Notes under the pieces: model-generated | The model's input: only the letters and a program-made list of their open reading frames with translations | Database searches by the model: none | Told to the model about the DNA's origin: nothing | Assembly (NCBI GenBank): GCA_033977485.1 | Contig: CM066982.1 | Location: 9,973,218 to 10,037,217 of the forward strand | Direction: 5' to 3' | Origin: Hydrangea macrophylla | Taxonomy: Eukaryota > Streptophyta > Magnoliopsida > Cornales > Hydrangeaceae | DNA length: 64,000 bases | Part shown: piece after piece, positions 32,301-41,907 of the stretch | Layout: every line of letters starts with the position of its first letter | Numbering within the stretch: the first letter of the stretch is position 1 | Program-made: the position numbers and the translations under genes

Positions 32301-35300
32301 CTCTCTCTCTCTCTAGAATGTAAGATTTACTTGGGTGTCTTTGTCAAGTTGGAAGACGAAGATAATTTCGTTTTATTTGGAAATCTTTGGACTTTCTGCT
32401 CTAGTACAAGGTTACTGAAGCAACATGGTGATAGAAAATGAAGAGCAGGAAATGGGTTTGATCTGAAATGATTATCATTCTTGTAATCTGTGTTTTTGTT
32501 TTTTGTAATTTAAACTTGTGAAATTGCTATGGCTATCAGTCTTTTTTCTTTTGGGGTTTAAGACACTCATAAAAGTGTGGGGGTAAAAATTGTTGATTCC
32601 TATTACACTGAAATTGAAGGGAAAAAAAAAAAAAAACCGAAACCCCCTGCCAATCAATGCTTTTGCATGTTACGATTCATGGACCAACCCGCCCCGCCCC
32701 GCCCCGATCACAAATAAACCCGCCTCAGTCCCGGACCGAAACCGGCCTAGCCCGAACCCATCCAGGCCCGAGCCCGCCCAAGCCCGCCCATTTGCCAGGC
32801 CTATTTGGGTCTACTTGGTCATTTTTTTTTTGGAAGGGGGGGGGGGGGGGGGGGGGGGGGGGTTTCTATTCGGTCATTTGCTTGGGCGAATTTGGAGAAT
32901 ACGAAACCTAAATTACCAAACAACAAAGGTACAATTACAAATGATGTTGAAATTTTGAATTATGATTAACAATCAAGGATATTATTTTATACTACAATAA
33001 GAGAAACACAAAGATCAAGCCAAAAAAAAAAAAGAAGAAAAAAAACAGCAAAGATGCAACAAATAAGCCATGAATACTCAGAGAAATAACACAAACACAA
33101 TGAGAAGTTGAATATTGAGAGAGAGAGAGAGAGCTGGTCAGTCCCAAGGAATTTGGTAAATAGGGTGTGTTTGGATAGGGGCTTTAGGCTTAAAGAATAA
33201 GCATACCATTAATAGGGTGCAACTTAATTGGGGGCCCATAAATTGTTTAAAAGCTTGGGGGCCTTAGGCCTGTGCCTACAATCACAATACACAGGGCCGG
33301 ATCTGAATTGGGGGCTAATAAGCACGAATACCAATATTAGTATGGGGTACAAACACGACATGATATGGCTATAACAACATGGAAATCCTAAAAAGTATGA
33401 TATGGTGTTGATGCAAAAAACAATAAAAAAAATATTTGTATTTGTAATCACAGAGAGTTTCTATATTGTATATAAATAATATAAGATGCCTAATTGTTTC
33501 CATTTTCAAATTCCCACATGTCATAATTATTTCTAAGTTCAAAAAGGCCCGATTTATTCTTAATTTCTAGATAAAGGGAGTTGAAGGCTTAAGATAACAA
33601 AGTGAAAATGTCAACTTTTATTCTATGTTTTTCACCCATTTGATGTGAAAATGGCAAGAATACTATTCTTATCTTAAACTTTGTCTAGTTTGTCCTACGC
33701 ATACAACTGGAAAACTGATAAAAAGGCGCGTATTTTGACGTGGTCAACACGTGTCAAGGCATGTTTGGCGCGTGTTGGTGTTCAAAATGCATTGGATATG
33801 GACACGTCACCCGGGAGCATCTATCGTTTGTAGATTGGTACATTCCTGTATTTTTCAAAACAACGTTAGATCAAAGGGGAGTCTACACATCCTTTGATTG
33901 GGCCAGTTGGGTGAATACAAAATTAATTGCGGATTTTACTTGTCTTTTGCTTATTAGTGTGTTGTCCTCGGTAAACTAGCAAAAGCGTTCATGATGTAAA
34001 TCATAGTGCTTTTACTTTCTCAAGCGGTCCTAGGTAACTCGAACTTTTAATAGATTCCCACTCAAGAAGTTTGAGAGAGGAATGGTTCCTTGTTGTGCAG
34101 CTCATCTTACATCCAACTCCTCATTGAAGGGTTTGATACAGTAGCCAGCTAGTTAGTAAGCACTTTTTTAACAAAGATTTTGACTGCACCGGCACTCATC
34201 CTTTGACTGTAACTTATAACTAGACCTTGTCTCTTGCGATATGGGTGTCAGACGCAATTGTTGTTCCCATACCCAAGTCATATCATATCCTTCTTCTTCT
34301 TCTTCTTCTTCTTTTTTTTTTTTGAGGAAAAGTCATATCATATCGATATGGGTACTTTGGCGGAAATAGGAGAGTTTATGTGGCATAGCTCCCTGATACC
34401 ACCTTCAGTAGCCACTAGTCACTTTTCAGACCTTCGGAATTCTATAAAAATCCTTTATGGGCTTTGGATTGATGCCCAAAAAAAAAAATGTATATATATA
34501 TATATATAATTTCATTTTTTGGGACTCAGCAGCCCAACTAGTAATCTCAGCTGCTTGAATGTAATATCTCCTCCAAAGGACCCAAACATACCGTCCTCTT
34601 TTGGATCTCCTATGCCTGCAAAGGCTTTAGCAACGGGCTCCTACACCTTTACTCCCATTAACTTTGCTGCTCTTGACTCGAATCTTTTTTCAAACTACTC
34701 TGAGAAGTCAATTTTATTACTAATAGCAAACAATGTTACTTATGATATATGTCAATTTTAATACTATCATTTTAATGGATTTTTTGCTTCCAAACTGATC
34801 ATTTATGGTTGATGAATTCACTCCATATATATGAAGTTCTAAAATAACTTCAAGAAGTTTGTTTCCATTATTATTAGTCAATAAAATTTAAAGTGGAGGA
34901 AAACAAGTAGCTTTTGACTTGTAAGTCGTTTTAAACTAGGCCATTTTCCTGTCACAAAGCATCGTATTGTATGGTTTTTACAGGATCAAGAATGATGATA
35001 AGATGATTCAAGCAGAGGGTGTGGAGTCCCTTTCCGAACAAGAACTCCGTCAAACATGTAGAGAGCGGGGCTTACTAGGATTACTCTCTGTTGATGAGAT
35101 GCGGCAACAGGTTTATGGTCAATTGCTTTTATATTTACTGGAATTAGTTACTGCAGGTGCCGTAAATATACCAAGGTTCTAAATTCTTGTTGCCTTTCTG
35201 GTGTTTTGTGTTCTTATTTAACGAGTTCAAAAGTTATAAAGCGTCTATCTTGGAGGCTGTTTATGCAGTTTTTTTTTTTTTTTTTTTCTTTTTTGGGAAA

Positions 35301-37519
35301 AATAACAAAAATTCCTTCGAACGTCCATTGACATATGATTAGTTGATCATTTTAAAATGCTGATTCAGCAAGAGGTAGTTAATTTTGAAGCATTTGGAGG
35401 CAGGGCAAAACACATTCTAGATGCGTAGTTCTTATATGCTGTTCTGTAATTTGCGAAGTAATGGAAACATTTCAATTTGGATGTCCATTGTACATCATGT
35501 ATTTTTTTGCTTGAAATGGTTCAGTGAAAGTGCTTGCGCCCAAAAGATTTTGTTTGCCATTTTGACATGGAGAATAAAACGATGAACTATTCATTTTGTA
35601 CTTAAGCTGTTACTTGATGTGTTCTGTAAATCATGTGATATTTTTTAGGATGCTAACTTCATTTTCCATACTCATTTTATCCAAATACAACTAGGCATGT
35701 CTTTTGAACTAAGTGGTTTAACAATCACTCTCCTTTTAATATAGTGTGCATTCTTCTTTTTGACTACCCAACTACTTGCTTCTCTATAACAGCCTACTTA
35801 GGACTTCTCAATAATTACCATTAACAACATTATTTGAATTTTCATATGTACTTCTATCATAAAACATACATGAGATATTTATATGTTTAAGCATTTCAAG
35901 TGTTAATCCTCTGTGCAGCTGCGTGATTGGCTGGACTTGTCTCTCAACCATTCTGTACCATCTTCTCTGTTGATTCTTTCCAGGTAACTTAATAGCTTCA
36001 ATTCTTCACATCTTTTTTAAGATTTTGCACAGCGTCTTACAGTTCTTTCTTTGTGTTCCGGCACCATCTGCAGAGCTTTTAGTGTGTCTGGAAAAGTTAA
36101 GCCAGAGGAAGCTGTTCAAGCTACGCTTTCCTCTCTGCCAGATGAGGTGGTGGACACCGTGGGGGTGACAGCACTGCCATCTGAAGACTCTGTTTCAGAG
36201 AGGAGGAGGAAGCTGGAGTTCCTCGAAATGCAAGAAGAACTAATCAAGGTTGAATCGCTTTCTATGGAGACTCTGGCTATAATACTTCTTTACAGTTGAT
36301 TGACCACCATTTTGATCATCAATATCTGTTAATTACTTAATTATCACTGAAAGCTATTTCTTGCCTAACTTGAATATGATCACTCGACTCTCATTAAAGA
36401 ATGTTGGTTTATCATGTGGACAAATAAAAAAGTAGTAGTTTAGGATTGTTTAGAGAGGAAAATCAGTTTTGACTAGCATTTTTTATGCCACTTATTTTAT
36501 TTCCTGTGTACGTTTTAATTTATGTTTAAACTCATATTAACCACATATTTCGCTTTCCATACCGTGACTAGTCATATAGAAGCAATCATCTGCAATCTTA
36601 CGTTGTTGTGTTGATTACAGTTCTTTTTATACTTTCCTTCTAATACTTCTCAGTCTTCTCATGAATTTGTTCCATTTTTTGGGCGAAGGCTGTCTTGTTT
36701 TGTGTGATGTGTATTTTATCATGCCTCAATTTGCTTTTGCCTTTTCAATTCAGCTTTGTGTGTAGCATAGTAAATGGGTTATGATGCTTCTTGTGTGTGG
36801 GTTACAGGAGGAGGAAGAGGAAGAGGAAGAGGAGCAGGCAAAATTGAAGGAATCTGTTGATATGCACAAGGATGTTGCTTTAGAAGAGATGACTATTTCA
36901 ACAGCAAAAGAAGCGCAAGAATTTGCGAAGGCAAAAACAAAAACATTGGAGCAAGAGGAGCAGCTTTGTGAGCTGAGTCGTGCATTGGCTGTTTTAGCAT
37001 CAGCATCTGTATGTATTGTGCCGTTTGTTTATTTATGTAGATTCCTAGTTTTTACATACATGAGATAGTGCTATATCTGCTTAGAAATTTGACTTGCTTT
37101 TGCTAATTCTTTTCAGTCTGTAAGCAGGGAGCGTGAAGAGTTCTTGAGACTTGTCAATAAGGAGGTAATTAGAGACCATCATTTTCACTCATTTGCTATT
37201 TCTGATATGTATTCTGCTTGTGTTGTGGATGAACTTTTCACTTTTTAAGTTAATGTTGATGTATGCTAATATTCTTAAGGGTAAATATCACCTGCCTCCC
37301 CTGAGGTTTGGTCAGTTTGGGCCTTAATACACATGCCTCCCCTCATGTTTTAGGAATCTCACTTACCTCCCTTATTTTTAAATTTTAGTACAATTTCCCC
37401 CCTCCCTATAACAAGTCAGAAAATTTAAGGGATTCTAACTTACCTCCCTTATTTTTAAATTTTAGTACAATTTCCCCCCTCCCTTATTTTTAAGGTTTAG
37501 TCAGAAAATTTCCCCTTCC

Positions 37520-37550
<31 letters not shown>

Positions 37551-40080
37551 ATGGTATAGCGCATTTGTAGATAGGGCTTTACAATAGCATGGTGGATAAA
37601 GAAGGCACAGAAAATGAAGAAGCAGCCAGGAAGGCATACAGAGCTGCCAGGGAGGATAGTGACCATACTGCTGGGCAGGATGTTGGCAACAAGGTTTCTT
37701 CAGCGCTCATAGACAGGGTATGTAATTCGTCCCAAAAATCTTGAATTATTGCAAGCTTCAATTGATTTCTTTCCTTTCAACCAATATATACATATATATA
37801 TTTACCTTGATGCATCCCAATTTTATTTTTGTTCTGTTTTTTTTTTTTCCAAAACTTCTGTTTGCTTTGTGCGCTGCAATTTATACAGTATCAACTGCAT
37901 TGTTCCTTACATTCAGGTTGATGCGATGCTCCAAAACCTTGAAAAAGAAATTGATGATGTGGATGCCAAAATTGGAGATCGTTGGCGGTTGCTTGATAGG
38001 TATGTTGCAATGGTGTTGTTGTGATAGGTAACAACAGGTGAAGAGATAAATTTGAACTGATTTGGAATGTGAGACCATTATAATTCGACGATACAGTTTC
38101 CCATATCACCCCTTCGTACCATTTCACTCCTTCCAGTTTTTAAAAATGACAGAAGCATCAATTTATTTTCCAAATGTGTCCAACAGATTTAGTTGCTTTT
38201 GCCTTTTGGGATGGTTTCATCTGTCTTGCTAAGAAAAAAACAGAAGACGGCGGTGGCAGGGAAGGGGCTATTTTCATCCTAATGATGTTCTAGGTCTTCA
38301 TATGTGCTGGTTTTTTTTTTTTTTTTTTTTTTTTTAAAGACGAAAAATTGTCTTTCTATTTATTTATTTTTTTTCCATAAACAATTCTATCAAGAAATAC
38401 CAAGGGGGTGCGCCCGTAATTAAAAAGAAGAGCTCAAGCTGAGGTTAGACTATTCAATCTGATCCCCTAGATTTTAAGAAAAATGATTATTAGAAGTTGG
38501 AAAGTGCACATTGTCCAAAAATAAAATGAATCAAGAAAGAACTTCTTCAATCTGTAAAGATTCACATGAGGGTCGTCAAAAGTCAGTCTATTGCACGCCT
38601 ACCATAAGCTTGTGTCTCAACTTGAGTTTTAGCACTGGCAAAGGGCAACATTTAATGGGCTCACATTTATCTATTGAGTGTTTGGCATGAGATCTTTGTT
38701 CTTGTGTGTGAGTGTGCTCCTTTGTCTTTCACAAATATCTTCACTTGTATACGAAAATTGATGTATCATCAGTAGTATACTTAACCAGTCCTTTTTTTCT
38801 TTCTCTCTCTCCTCCTTTTTTAACTGAAGAAAAGGAGGGGTCTGACACACTTACTCTGAGTGCATGGTTTTCCAAATGGTGGAATATTCTTGTTTTCAGC
38901 GTGTAATACTTTATTCGATTCCGGTGTCTACCAATCAGTGGAATGACCTTGGCATTGTCATGAGCTATTATGCCATCTAGCAGATGCGTACATTTGCAAG
39001 TTCAATTGATCACGCGTTGGTTTTCCAATTTATTCTGACAGACAATTATCAGTGGACTCCAATAAGAAAAATTGTTGCAAATTGTTTGACTTTTTATCCT
39101 CTTTCTGTAGGGATTATGACGGTAAAGTGACTCCTGAGGAGGTAGCATCTGCGGCTTTATACCTCAAGGACACCTTGGGGAAGGAGGGTGTTCAAGAACT
39201 TATCAGCAATCTTTCCAAAGATAGAGGTCAGTCACAAGAAGTCATTTTGATTATATTAATTTCTTCATTTGATTAGTTTCAAGTTCTAAACCTCTATTTA
39301 TTGTATTGGCTACATAATTACTCACATTGGCCAGACCATTTGGAATCACTTTCCTGGCTATGCACTTTCTTTTGATACAATAATTCATCAGTTTAAACCA
39401 ACATTTGGACATCCTTTGGAACTGAAAACTTTCTATCAAATTTGTTGGTAGTCTTTGAAGGCACAAACACAGAATTAGGATTGAAATTATAACAGACCCA
39501 ACCAAACACCCTTTTTCTCCTGAAAACCATGAATTTGAGCATGTGTAACCAAAATTCATTATAATTTTGCTTTGTCTTGAAATTATAGTGTATTTTAACC
39601 TTGCGATGACGTATAGACCCCGTCAATTTCATTTACAAAGTTATGATTTATAGGAACAGCACAAGTGGTTCCAAGTGCTGAATTAATGAAACAACCATGC
39701 TAGGGGCACAAACACTTTTCACAACACTTACTAACACAGTCTATCTCTCTCCTGGGTGGCGCTGTGGGGTCTGGATATTTTCAGTGGACACCATAGTGCC
39801 ACCTAAGAGAGAGATAGAGTGTGTTTGTGCCCCAAATATTACCCTTAATGAAATGGACAGATGAAACCATATATGGGGTCCTATTTATCCTCAAAATCTG
39901 TGTCTCTTACATGTTCTTGCTTAACATCATTGCTCAAACATTACCACACCCTGATTGCTTATGCCTTTTGATTGTTGGTCTTCTTTTTCAACAGAAGGAA
40001 GGATTCTTGTTGAAGACATTGTCAAATTAGGCAGCCGAATAGAAGAAGATGGTGATACAACTGAAGCTGGAAAAATATAG
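21221..40080 (+). CDS. LETM1: LETM1-like mitochondrial inner-membrane protein, 14 coding exons
   Basis: Exons: 21221-21822, 21905-22217, 27857-28003, 28125-28213, 28327-28419, 34984-35110, 35919-35983, 36074-36248, 36808-37008, 37117-37164, 37571-37717, 37917-37999, 39111-39226, 39995-40080. All introns are GT-AG, the phases agree, and the total is 2292 nt (763 residues plus TAG), close to the usual plant LETM1 length. The ATG at 21221 (MASRAILLLRRSISSKKR) gives an Arg-rich mitochondrial presequence. The transmembrane segment LVPFAVFIIVPFMEFLLPVF is at about 267-286. The LETM1 ribosome-binding-like domain follows (CKYMGFSPYGTDAYLRYMLR, about residues 390-409). A 9-Glu run starts at 538, with coiled-coil sequence around 540-690. 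An EF-hand loop DRDYDGKVTPEE is at 696-707. LETM1 proteins act in mitochondrial K+/H+ or Ca2+ exchange and, in plants, support mitochondrial translation. No break is seen. Confidence 0.95.
23279..23342. repeat. (GA)n microsatellite
   Basis: About 29 GA repeats with two GAGC interruptions at the start. The open frames through this tract are artefacts of the repeat. Confidence 0.95.
23659..23970 (+). mobile_element. Possible remnant of a Copia 5' LTR and primer site
   Basis: It starts TGTTGGAAATTAAG. Near 23915-23945 it contains CAACTTGGTATCATATGGG followed by TTCGAGTC, the arrangement seen after Copia 5' LTRs, where TGGTATCAGAGC pairs with initiator tRNA-Met; here two bases of that site are changed. 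No partner LTR or coding region follows in this orientation. Confidence 0.35.
24379..24612. repeat. Imperfect ~105-bp tandem repeat in intron 2
   Basis: Two full units and a partial third share CGATCCATCATTAAGACTTA / AAAGATAGAGGTTGAG / CACACACAAGAGGAA / TTAGAGACATC. The third unit is shortened. No coding capacity. Confidence 0.75.
25170..25303. repeat. Left copy of duplicated flank around the Copia remnant
   Basis: Shares CCACTAGTTTTATGCTATCA, GTTAGACACAGTGTGCA and GTACAAGTATCACTTC with 26454-26635, in direct orientation. It lacks about 45 bp present in the right copy. Confidence 0.75.
25304..26450 (-). pseudogene. Copia RT/RNase H and 3' LTR remnant
   Basis: On the minus strand, from right to left: a C-terminal reverse-transcriptase segment (SQRKYVLDL; LIYLTNTRPDLSFAVSAVSQ near 26140-26080), then RNase H (DRRSTSGFCTFYGNHLISWK and SRSSAEAEYRAMAQGTCELL, 25985-25764), then CDNKSAIMLAS and RTKHIEVDVHFIRE. 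The polypurine tract AGCTTGAAGGGGAGTG stands before an LTR starting TGTTGGAATATTACG at 25481. The LTR is short, about 180 bp. Stops and frame changes interrupt it. The 5' part of the element is absent. Confidence 0.8.
26454..26635. repeat. Right copy of duplicated flank around the Copia remnant
   Basis: Direct repeat of 25170-25303, longer by an internal segment with CATGTACTTTCTCATGACTC. Its 3' end overlaps the SINE target site. Confidence 0.75.
26644..26764 (+). mobile_element. Au-like SINE, internally deleted
   Basis: 121 bp flanked by a perfect 12-bp direct repeat ATCAAGGAAGCA (26632-26643 and 26765-26776). The 5' part GGAAGGTTGCTCCATAGTGA with CGCGTTTGAAATGCG resembles the tRNA-derived promoter region (B box) of the plant Au SINE. 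The 3' part GGCGGGAGTCTCATGCACTG and TTGCCCTTT resembles the Au tail. The middle section is missing. Confidence 0.7.
28676..29276. mobile_element. hAT-like MITE rich in GTTTC/GAAAC motifs
   Basis: 601 bp. The termini CATGGATCAAAATTT and, from the right, CAAGGACCAAAATTT are inverted copies with two mismatches. The 8-bp TSD is TCTGTAGG (28668-28675) against TCTGTGGG (29277-29284). The first ~230 bp and last ~110 bp are packed with GTTTC/GAAAC words, such as GAAACGTTTCGG, while the middle is AT-rich. Short subterminal repeats of this kind are typical transposase-binding sites in hAT elements. Confidence 0.75.
29798..30079. mobile_element. Tourist-like MITE B, complete
   Basis: 282 bp. It starts GGGGGTGTTTGATAACCC and ends TTTTATCAAACGCACCC, with TTA duplicated at 29795-29797 and 30080-30082. 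Same family as MITE A and MITE C. The small open frame inside it is not a gene. Confidence 0.85.
30419..31336. repeat. Tandem duplication in intron 5, copy 1
   Basis: About 918 bp, from TTGGTCCTTAAGTAATGTAA to GGTAAATAGGGTGTGTTTGG, repeated nearly unchanged at 31337-33174. It contains a run of 23 G at 31012-31034. The segment GGGCCGTTCCTGAGGTTTTG with GGGGGCCTTAGGCGAAAC resembles ends of dispersed plant repeats, so the unit may itself be transposon-derived, but I cannot assign it. Confidence 0.85.
31337..33174. repeat. Tandem duplication in intron 5, copy 2 (with hAT insertion)
   Basis: The same unit as copy 1, starting with 17 G, but split by the hAT element at 31929-32803. It carries a 27-G run at 32836-32862 where copy 1 has 23. 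Substitutions between the copies are few, so the duplication is recent. Confidence 0.85.
31929..32803. mobile_element. hAT-type non-autonomous element, complete
   Basis: 875 bp. The termini are TAGGGGTGGCAA and, from the right, TAGGCCTGGCAA. The 8-bp TSD TTTGGGTC is perfect (31921-31928 and 32804-32811). The uninterrupted equivalent is present in copy 1 of the duplication (about 30987-30994), so the insertion site is proven within the window. GC-rich AAGCCCG/CCCGCCC words occur near both ends and CT microsatellites in the middle. No transposase is seen. Confidence 0.9.
37285..37516. repeat. Repeat-rich fragment in LETM1 intron 10
   Basis: Starts AAGGGTAAATATCACCTGCC and contains two ~75-bp units (CTTACCTCCCTTATTTTTAA with ACAATTTCCCCCCTCCC). 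It resembles a terminal fragment of a dispersed plant transposon, but no partner end was found. A (CT)n tract follows at about 37531-37550. Confidence 0.45.
39703..39834. mobile_element. Short fold-back element in LETM1 intron 13
   Basis: About 132 bp. The ends GGGGCACAAACAC (from 39703) and GTGTTTGTGCCCC (to 39833) are inverted copies. The inner arms pair as well (CTATCTCTCT with AGAGAGATAG; GGTGGCGCT with AGTGCCACC). I could not find a clear TSD, so the class is open. Confidence 0.6.
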
Positions 40081-40380
40081 AGGTTATCATATGTGCTCAA
40101 AATTTTTGTATTACATTCGACTTTTACCTGAAAACTTCAGAAATAGTGCTTTCCTCCACTTCTTCCAAGTGTCAGCTTTACGTGCTAAAGAGCTTTGTCA
40201 TTCTTTGAAGCAGTAGAGGATCGTAATACACTTTCTGTTATTGTAAATTTCAGCAATACCTTCCTAAAGTAAGGAATTTTTAGATATAAATGACAATAAT
40301 TATGTATACAAACTAGAATATCAGAGCTTTATTGTTATGCTCTGCAGTTGGCGTTTTTCTTTAATGGACTGTACATTTTT
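40081..40380 (+). other. 3' UTR of the LETM1-like gene
   Basis: Follows the TAG at 40078-40080. It is AT-rich with several possible poly(A) signals, such as ATATAAATGACAATAAT near 40280. The end of the transcript cannot be fixed without expression data. Confidence 0.5.
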
Positions 40381-40510
40381 AACTTCCATATCCTTGAGTT
40401 TCTATTATTTAGTGCTCATGAATTCAATTTGTAAACTACAAATTCATTTTTAACTTCCATATCCTTGAGTTTCTATTATTTAGTGCTCATGAATTCAATT
40501 TGTAAACTAC
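40381..40510. repeat. ~63-bp tandem duplication
   Basis: ACTTCCATATCCTTGAGTTT, TAGTGCTCATGAATTCAATT and TGTAAACTACA occur twice head to tail, with AATTCATTTTTA between the copies. The second copy ends at the TSD of MITE C. Confidence 0.9.
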
Positions 40511-40515
40511 ATATA

Positions 40516-40798
40516 GGGTGTGCTTGATAACTCCATTAAGTGCTGAAAATGAAAAGATTCAGCACTTAAATCTTTTTTAGTGCGTTTGATAACATACCAC
40601 TTAATTGAAAAAGTAGCTCCAAAACCACTGAAAACTTTAAGTGAAAATTTTTTACTGAAAATAATCACTGAATGTATTCTACTTCAATAGTTGAAACACT
40701 GTTTTAAGGATTAAAACTTCAAGCGCTTAAAATTTTCAGTACTTAAAATTCAGCACTTAATTTTCAATACTTAATTTTCAGTTTTATCAAACGCACCC
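40516..40798. mobile_element. Tourist-like MITE C, complete
   Basis: 283 bp. Begins GGGTGTGCTTGATAAC and ends TTTTATCAAACGCACCC. ATA is duplicated at 40513-40515 and 40799-40801. Same family as MITE A and B. Confidence 0.8.
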
Positions 40799-41384
40799 AT
40801 AGTCATCCTTTGGCAGCGCCTCCCCCCGGTCGTTTATGTTGTCGCTCTCTGCTCAGGCCATTCGTGTTGCTAGGTGGGATAACAAATTTTACTTTGAGGT
40901 CAGCAAATTAGTACACTTTTCAGCATTCACAAAAGTTGCATTAAAAGTTAAAATGGGTTGATTAACACTGGAGTAGTGATTTCAAACGTACGATATTTTG
41001 AGACCTGGTTACAACATTTTATGTCCAATTGGATGCATCATCAAATTTGCTTCTGTAGAGTGGGAAATGATATAATGTTATCAATTTCCAAGTCTGCTAC
41101 AATAATGAACTACCAAAGTACCAAGAAGGGTCCTTGGCAAAGGGTGGCAAATAGACTGGACTTGGATATTCAAAGCCCTAGATTTTCAAAGCAATTGTTC
41201 ATAGGCCCAAGCTCTAGATTTTCAAAGCAATTGTTCTCAAGGCAGAAGCACTGCAAGCCCAATTTGTATTTATCCAAAACTCTATACCATTCCTTACCAA
41301 CCCCGAATCATTTAGGCTCCGTTTAGAATTATACCATTCCTTACCAACGTAATCAATCGGAAAAGCAAGGAGGTAGGCCCTTCT
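40799..41384. other. Intergenic, nothing coding recognised
   Basis: Contains two short near-repeats: CTAGATTTTCAAAGCAATTG at about 41181 and 41213, and ATACCATTCCTTACCAA at about 41283 and 41330. No gene model is supported. Confidence 0.4.
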
Positions 41385-41907
41385 CCTCCTCTTTTTCTGG
41401 AGGTCTCATTGGTTTCATGAATACCCAAGGTCTTGTTGACCTAGGTTTTGTGGGAAGCAGGTTCACCTAGAACAATGGCCGGCCCTCTTGGGCTAACATT
41501 CGCCAACGCCTGGATCGTGGTATTTCCAACATTGCCCAGAGAGACCTTTTTCAAAGAGCTGCAGTTCATAACCTCCCAATCACAGCCTTTGACCACTCTC
41601 CGATTGTCCTCAATACCATTGGTGAAAGATAAGGAATTCCCAAAATTTCAAGTTCGAAGCCATGTGGATCCGAGAGAACTCGTGTGCCCTTGTTGTGGAC
41701 CAGGTCTGGAGATGCACCCCTACTTGGGCCTCGGCCTCTTTGAGACTTTGCCAAAAACTCAAAGCTGTTAGACTCGCTTGCAGTTCTAGAACAGAAGCCA
41801 CTTTAATAAAGTTCAGGACAATATCAGGAAAGCAAGATAGGAGATTGAATCCCTACAGTCCTTTGACTGTATTGCCACCACTCACCAAAGAATTTTTGAG
41901 CTCAAAG
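41385..41907 (+). pseudogene. LINE-1 endonuclease-region remnant
   Basis: In one frame from about 41398: SGGLIGFMNTQGLVDLGFVG, then after a TAG stop NNGRPSWANIRQRLDRGISN and LPITAFDHSPIVLN. This is the C-terminal part of a plant L1 apurinic-type endonuclease (the DHSPI motif carries a catalytic His). Downstream, after a frame change, TPTWASASLRLCQKLKA and a basic segment match the linker before the reverse transcriptase. It is cut at 41907 by the gypsy element. The remaining L1 sequence is outside the window or lost. Confidence 0.7.

Larger units (their letters stand above)
28420..34983 (+). other. LETM1 intron 5 (6564 bp)
   Basis: Splits a Trp codon between the exon ending CTTCAGTG and the exon starting GATCAAGAATG. 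It contains a hAT-like MITE, a Tourist-like MITE, and a tandem duplication with a hAT insertion. 33175-34983 shows nothing recognisable apart from a CTT/T run (34288-34324) and a short (TA)n (34491-34509). Confidence 0.9.

Noticed and set aside
34967..35182. A separate small gene at 34967
   Set aside because: It is LETM1 exon 6 with intron sequence read through at both ends.
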